From NCBI GenBank assembly GCA_016292135.1, contig JAEFAZ010000002.1, positions 186,001-250,000 of the forward strand: 64,000 bases of DNA. Reading direction: 5' to 3'. A model generated the notes under the pieces. That model did not search any database and was not told the DNA's origin. It saw only the letters and a program-made list of their open reading frames with translations. Shown one piece after another: positions 61,661-64,000 of this stretch; the first letter of the stretch is position 1; the number at the start of each line of letters is the position of its first letter. This DNA comes from Saccharofermentans sp. GTDB lineage: Bacteria; Bacillota; Clostridia; Saccharofermentanales; Saccharofermentanaceae. The translations under genes and the position numbers were made by a program.

Positions 61661-61669
61661 TGATATAAT
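61661..61669 (+). promoter_or_regulatory. Extended -10 of LRR gene 8
   Basis: TGATATAAT followed by CAGGAAAG, 54 bp before the ATG. Confidence 0.6.
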
Positions 61670-61723
61670 CAGGAAAGATCGATGCTTTTCGATCAAAAGT
61701 TTCTTACCCGGGAGGCATTATAT

Positions 61724-64000
61724 ATGAAGATGAGATTGCTGAAGACATCAGCTTTGATTTTGGCATTTCTTGCAGTATCGCTTATGGCTTTGATCCCTGC
61801 CGGGAACTTAAGAGCCGACGGCGAAAGCACCATAAAAGCCGGTGATACCAAATCGGTCGATCTTAAATCCGAACATACTTGGTGGTATAAGTACAGAGAT
61901 AACAAAGGGAAGATGCTCGAACTTGTATCCACAGGAAGCACAAGCGTGACGGCCTCATTATATGATGGGGAGAAAAAGAATTCGTTTGTTTATGTTAATT
62001 ATGATGCAAACGGTAATAGCGGGAATTTCAGACTCGTATGGTATCTCGAAGCTGATACCGATTACTATTTTAAAGTCCGTACAACGACGGAAGACACGCC
62101 GGTCAGTCCGGAAAACGATACCAAGATCACTCTGAAAGATATCACCGACAATACTGTTGTTGTGAAGATCGATGAGGAACATTTTCCTGATCCCCAATTC
62201 AGAGCGGATGTCAGCAAATGCGATTTCAGACATGACGGCAAACTCTATAAGGATGTTGTAAATGAGATCTCAACGATTATCTATTTTAATAATCCTTCGC
62301 TTGTAAGCCTTAAGGGTATCGAATACTTTACGGAAATCAAGTCGATGGACTTGCTGCAACTCAAGAATCTCCAGGAGCTTGATCTTTCCAAGAATACGAA
62401 ACTTCAGAAACTGAGACTCAGGATCTGCGATAGCCTGTCATCCGTAAACATTTCCAACTGTGAGAGACTGACAAGCATCGAATGCAATCTCTGTCCCATT
62501 GCTTCTCTTGATCTTAAAGATTGCAAGAACCTGACAAGCCTTTCCTGTTATGGATGCTGGCTCGAATCTCTTGACTTGAGCGGCAAAAGTAAGCTGACTA
62601 CTCTCTCGTGTTACGACAATAACTTGATGAGTCTGAACGTTAAGGGTTGTACAAATCTCCAAACTCTTGAATGTTCCACCAACAAGGATCTTGAATCCCT
62701 TGATGTGAGCGACTGTATCTTCCTTAACAAACTGACATGCGACGGATGTAAGATCTCATCTCTTAAACCCGGCAATAGAGTCAGCGAACTTAATTGTTCA
62801 TCCAATGCTATGAAGGCTTTGGATCTTTCAGGATGTTCAATGCTTAAAAAATTGACCTGCCATGACAACGAACTGGAAGAATTGGACATAAGCGACTGTC
62901 CCTGGATACAGGCGGTCTATGTTAAAAAATTCTGGAAAGACGATCCCGGTCAGTATTCGGGCAGGATTGAGAACAAGGATTGCATCTTCCGCTTCGACAG
63001 CGGTTTGCCGATTAGCGGAAAGACTAACACAGCCAATAAAGTTGTCGAGATTAATGCGACAAATTTCCCGGATGCAAATTTCAGGGCTGTGATCAAAGGA
63101 TACGATATTGACGGCGACAATTGGCTCAGCAGTTCCGAGATAAAGCTCATATCCGATCTCAGTGTTTACTATAAGCAGGTCGAAAACCTTGAAGGCATAA
63201 AATACCTTACGGAACTTGTATCTTTTAACTGCAACAACAATAAGATTAAGACTCTTGACCTGAGCGCAAACAAGAAACTTGAAACTCTTACCTGTTCACA
63301 AAACGAGATCACGAAGATAACGCTTCCGAAGGATTCAAAACTGCAAACGATTAACTGCAGCAAAAACAATCTCAAGTCTTTAGACCTCAGCGGCTGCAAA
63401 GATCTTATGTATCTTGATTGTTCCGAAAATAAACTCACCTCGGTCGATCTCAGTAAGAACACCGATCTTTGCTATCTCATGATCTACGTCAATCAGCTTA
63501 CGTCTTTGAACATCGGCAACAACAAGGATCTTGAAATTGCTGCCATCTTCGGCAACAAGATAAAGGAAATCGATATTTCCGACAATAAGATTCTTATCCG
63601 TGAGTATAAGGAAGGCGACAAGAGAGAATATAAAGGCGACGTCCCTTATTTCTGGTATGCAACACAATTCAACGGTTATCTGGGCCTTGTCGTTGATCCC
63701 GATACGAAGGTAATAAGCGAAAAGAAAATCTCCCTGACTCTCGATAAGAAGGAAGCAAATATTGTTTGCGGCAGTACGCTCACACTGAAGGCAACCTTGA
63801 AGAATTCCACATCAGCGATCAGCTGGAAGTCTTCCAACACCAAGATCGCAACGGTCGATTCCAAGGGTAAGATCACATCCAAGATGGCAGGCAAAGTCAC
63901 GATAACTGCAACAGCAGCAGGAAAGAGTGCCAAGTGTACTGTCACGGTTCTCTATAAGGACGTAACAAACACCGGTGATTTCTGGTATGCTCCCACAAAC
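61724..64000 (+). CDS. Secreted LRR surface protein, 3' end beyond the window
   Basis: 759 codons are visible and the frame is still open at base 64000. A signal peptide, a PPC-like domain (IKAGDTKSVDL, TWWYKYRDNKGK), an NFPD-type opening, and two LRR blocks separated by the EF-hand-like YDIDGDNWLSSSEI are followed by a Big_2 domain (ISWKSSNTKIATVDSKG) and the first residues of the first SLH repeat (FWYAPTN). By analogy with its neighbours about 170 residues are missing. GGGAGGCATTATAT precedes the ATG. Confidence 0.88.
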   Translation, partial: MKMRLLKTSALILAFLAVSLMALIPAGNLRADGESTIKAGDTKSVDLKSEHTWWYKYRDNKGKMLELVSTGSTSVTASLYDGEKKNSFVYVNYDANGNSGNFRLVWYLEADTDYYFKVRTTTEDTPVSPENDTKITLKDITDNTVVVKIDEEHFPDPQFRADVSKCDFRHDGKLYKDVVNEISTIIYFNNPSLVSLKGIEYFTEIKSMDLLQLKNLQELDLSKNTKLQKLRLRICDSLSSVNISNCERLTSIECNLCPIASLDLKDCKNLTSLSCYGCWLESLDLSGKSKLTTLSCYDNNLMSLNVKGCTNLQTLECSTNKDLESLDVSDCIFLNKLTCDGCKISSLKPGNRVSELNCSSNAMKALDLSGCSMLKKLTCHDNELEELDISDCPWIQAVYVKKFWKDDPGQYSGRIENKDCIFRFDSGLPISGKTNTANKVVEINATNFPDANFRAVIKGYDIDGDNWLSSSEIKLISDLSVYYKQVENLEGIKYLTELVSFNCNNNKIKTLDLSANKKLETLTCSQNEITKITLPKDSKLQTINCSKNNLKSLDLSGCKDLMYLDCSENKLTSVDLSKNTDLCYLMIYVNQLTSLNIGNNKDLEIAAIFGNKIKEIDISDNKILIREYKEGDKREYKGDVPYFWYATQFNGYLGLVVDPDTKVISEKKISLTLDKKEANIVCGSTLTLKATLKNSTSAISWKSSNTKIATVDSKGKITSKMAGKVTITATAAGKSAKCTVTVLYKDVTNTGDFWYAPTN

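Overview
The window looks like chromosome from a moderate-GC, fibre-degrading anaerobic member of the Clostridia (rumen or gut Eubacteriales). Support: an SLH-anchored surface-protein family of the clostridial type, a GH9 cellulase lipoprotein, a GH43 xylan-active enzyme and a feruloyl-esterase-like hydrolase, strong GGAGG ribosome sites, TTG/GTG starts and sigma-A promoters that often have an extended -10 (TGnTATAAT). The genus cannot be fixed from sequence alone. No rRNA, tRNA, IS element or CRISPR array was seen.

Layout. 1-8.3 kb: end of a zinc-finger protein, a HIRAN protein, a four-gene minus-strand membrane/hydrolase/zinc-ribbon operon, and a divergent plus-strand operon (macro-domain protein, two paralogous membrane zinc-ribbon proteins, a D-2-hydroxyacid dehydrogenase, a small membrane protein). 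8.3-15.7 kb: plant-polysaccharide island with a GH9 cellulase, a LacI-like sensor fused to a diguanylate cyclase, an iron alcohol dehydrogenase and a GH43 enzyme. 15.7-25 kb: a family of nested GGTAGCA/TGCTACC palindromes in two clusters, a nuclease-like protein, membrane proteins, an XRE regulator, a GNAT, and a response regulator/histidine kinase/ABC exporter module of the peptide-resistance kind.

25-31.4 kb and 49.4-64 kb: two arrays of paralogous secreted leucine-rich-repeat proteins (three plus five, the last running off the window). Most end in a Big_2 domain and three SLH repeats. In the second array the LRR centres have diverged, while the 3' ends of two neighbours are identical over 688 bp, which points to recent duplication or gene conversion.

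31.7-47.4 kb: between the arrays lies a tightly packed, apparently single operon of 15 genes. It combines a CDP-glycerol-polymerase-like protein, a class V aminotransferase, a TagD-type cytidylyltransferase fused to a Gfo/Idh/MocA domain, a GNAT, a stand-alone acyl carrier protein, an AMP-forming ligase, LuxE-like and LuxC-like proteins, two LicD-type proteins (one degenerate), an SDR, a split transketolase, a type II thioesterase and a FliB-like protein. I infer a carrier-protein-tethered acyl group that is reduced to an aldehyde, extended, aminated, CDP-activated and attached to a surface glycopolymer or protein. No luciferase genes are present, so this is not a light-emitting system. It is the best candidate here for an undescribed pathway. 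The tail (47.5-49.3 kb) has a DUF2975/HTH pair and the feruloyl-esterase-like gene.
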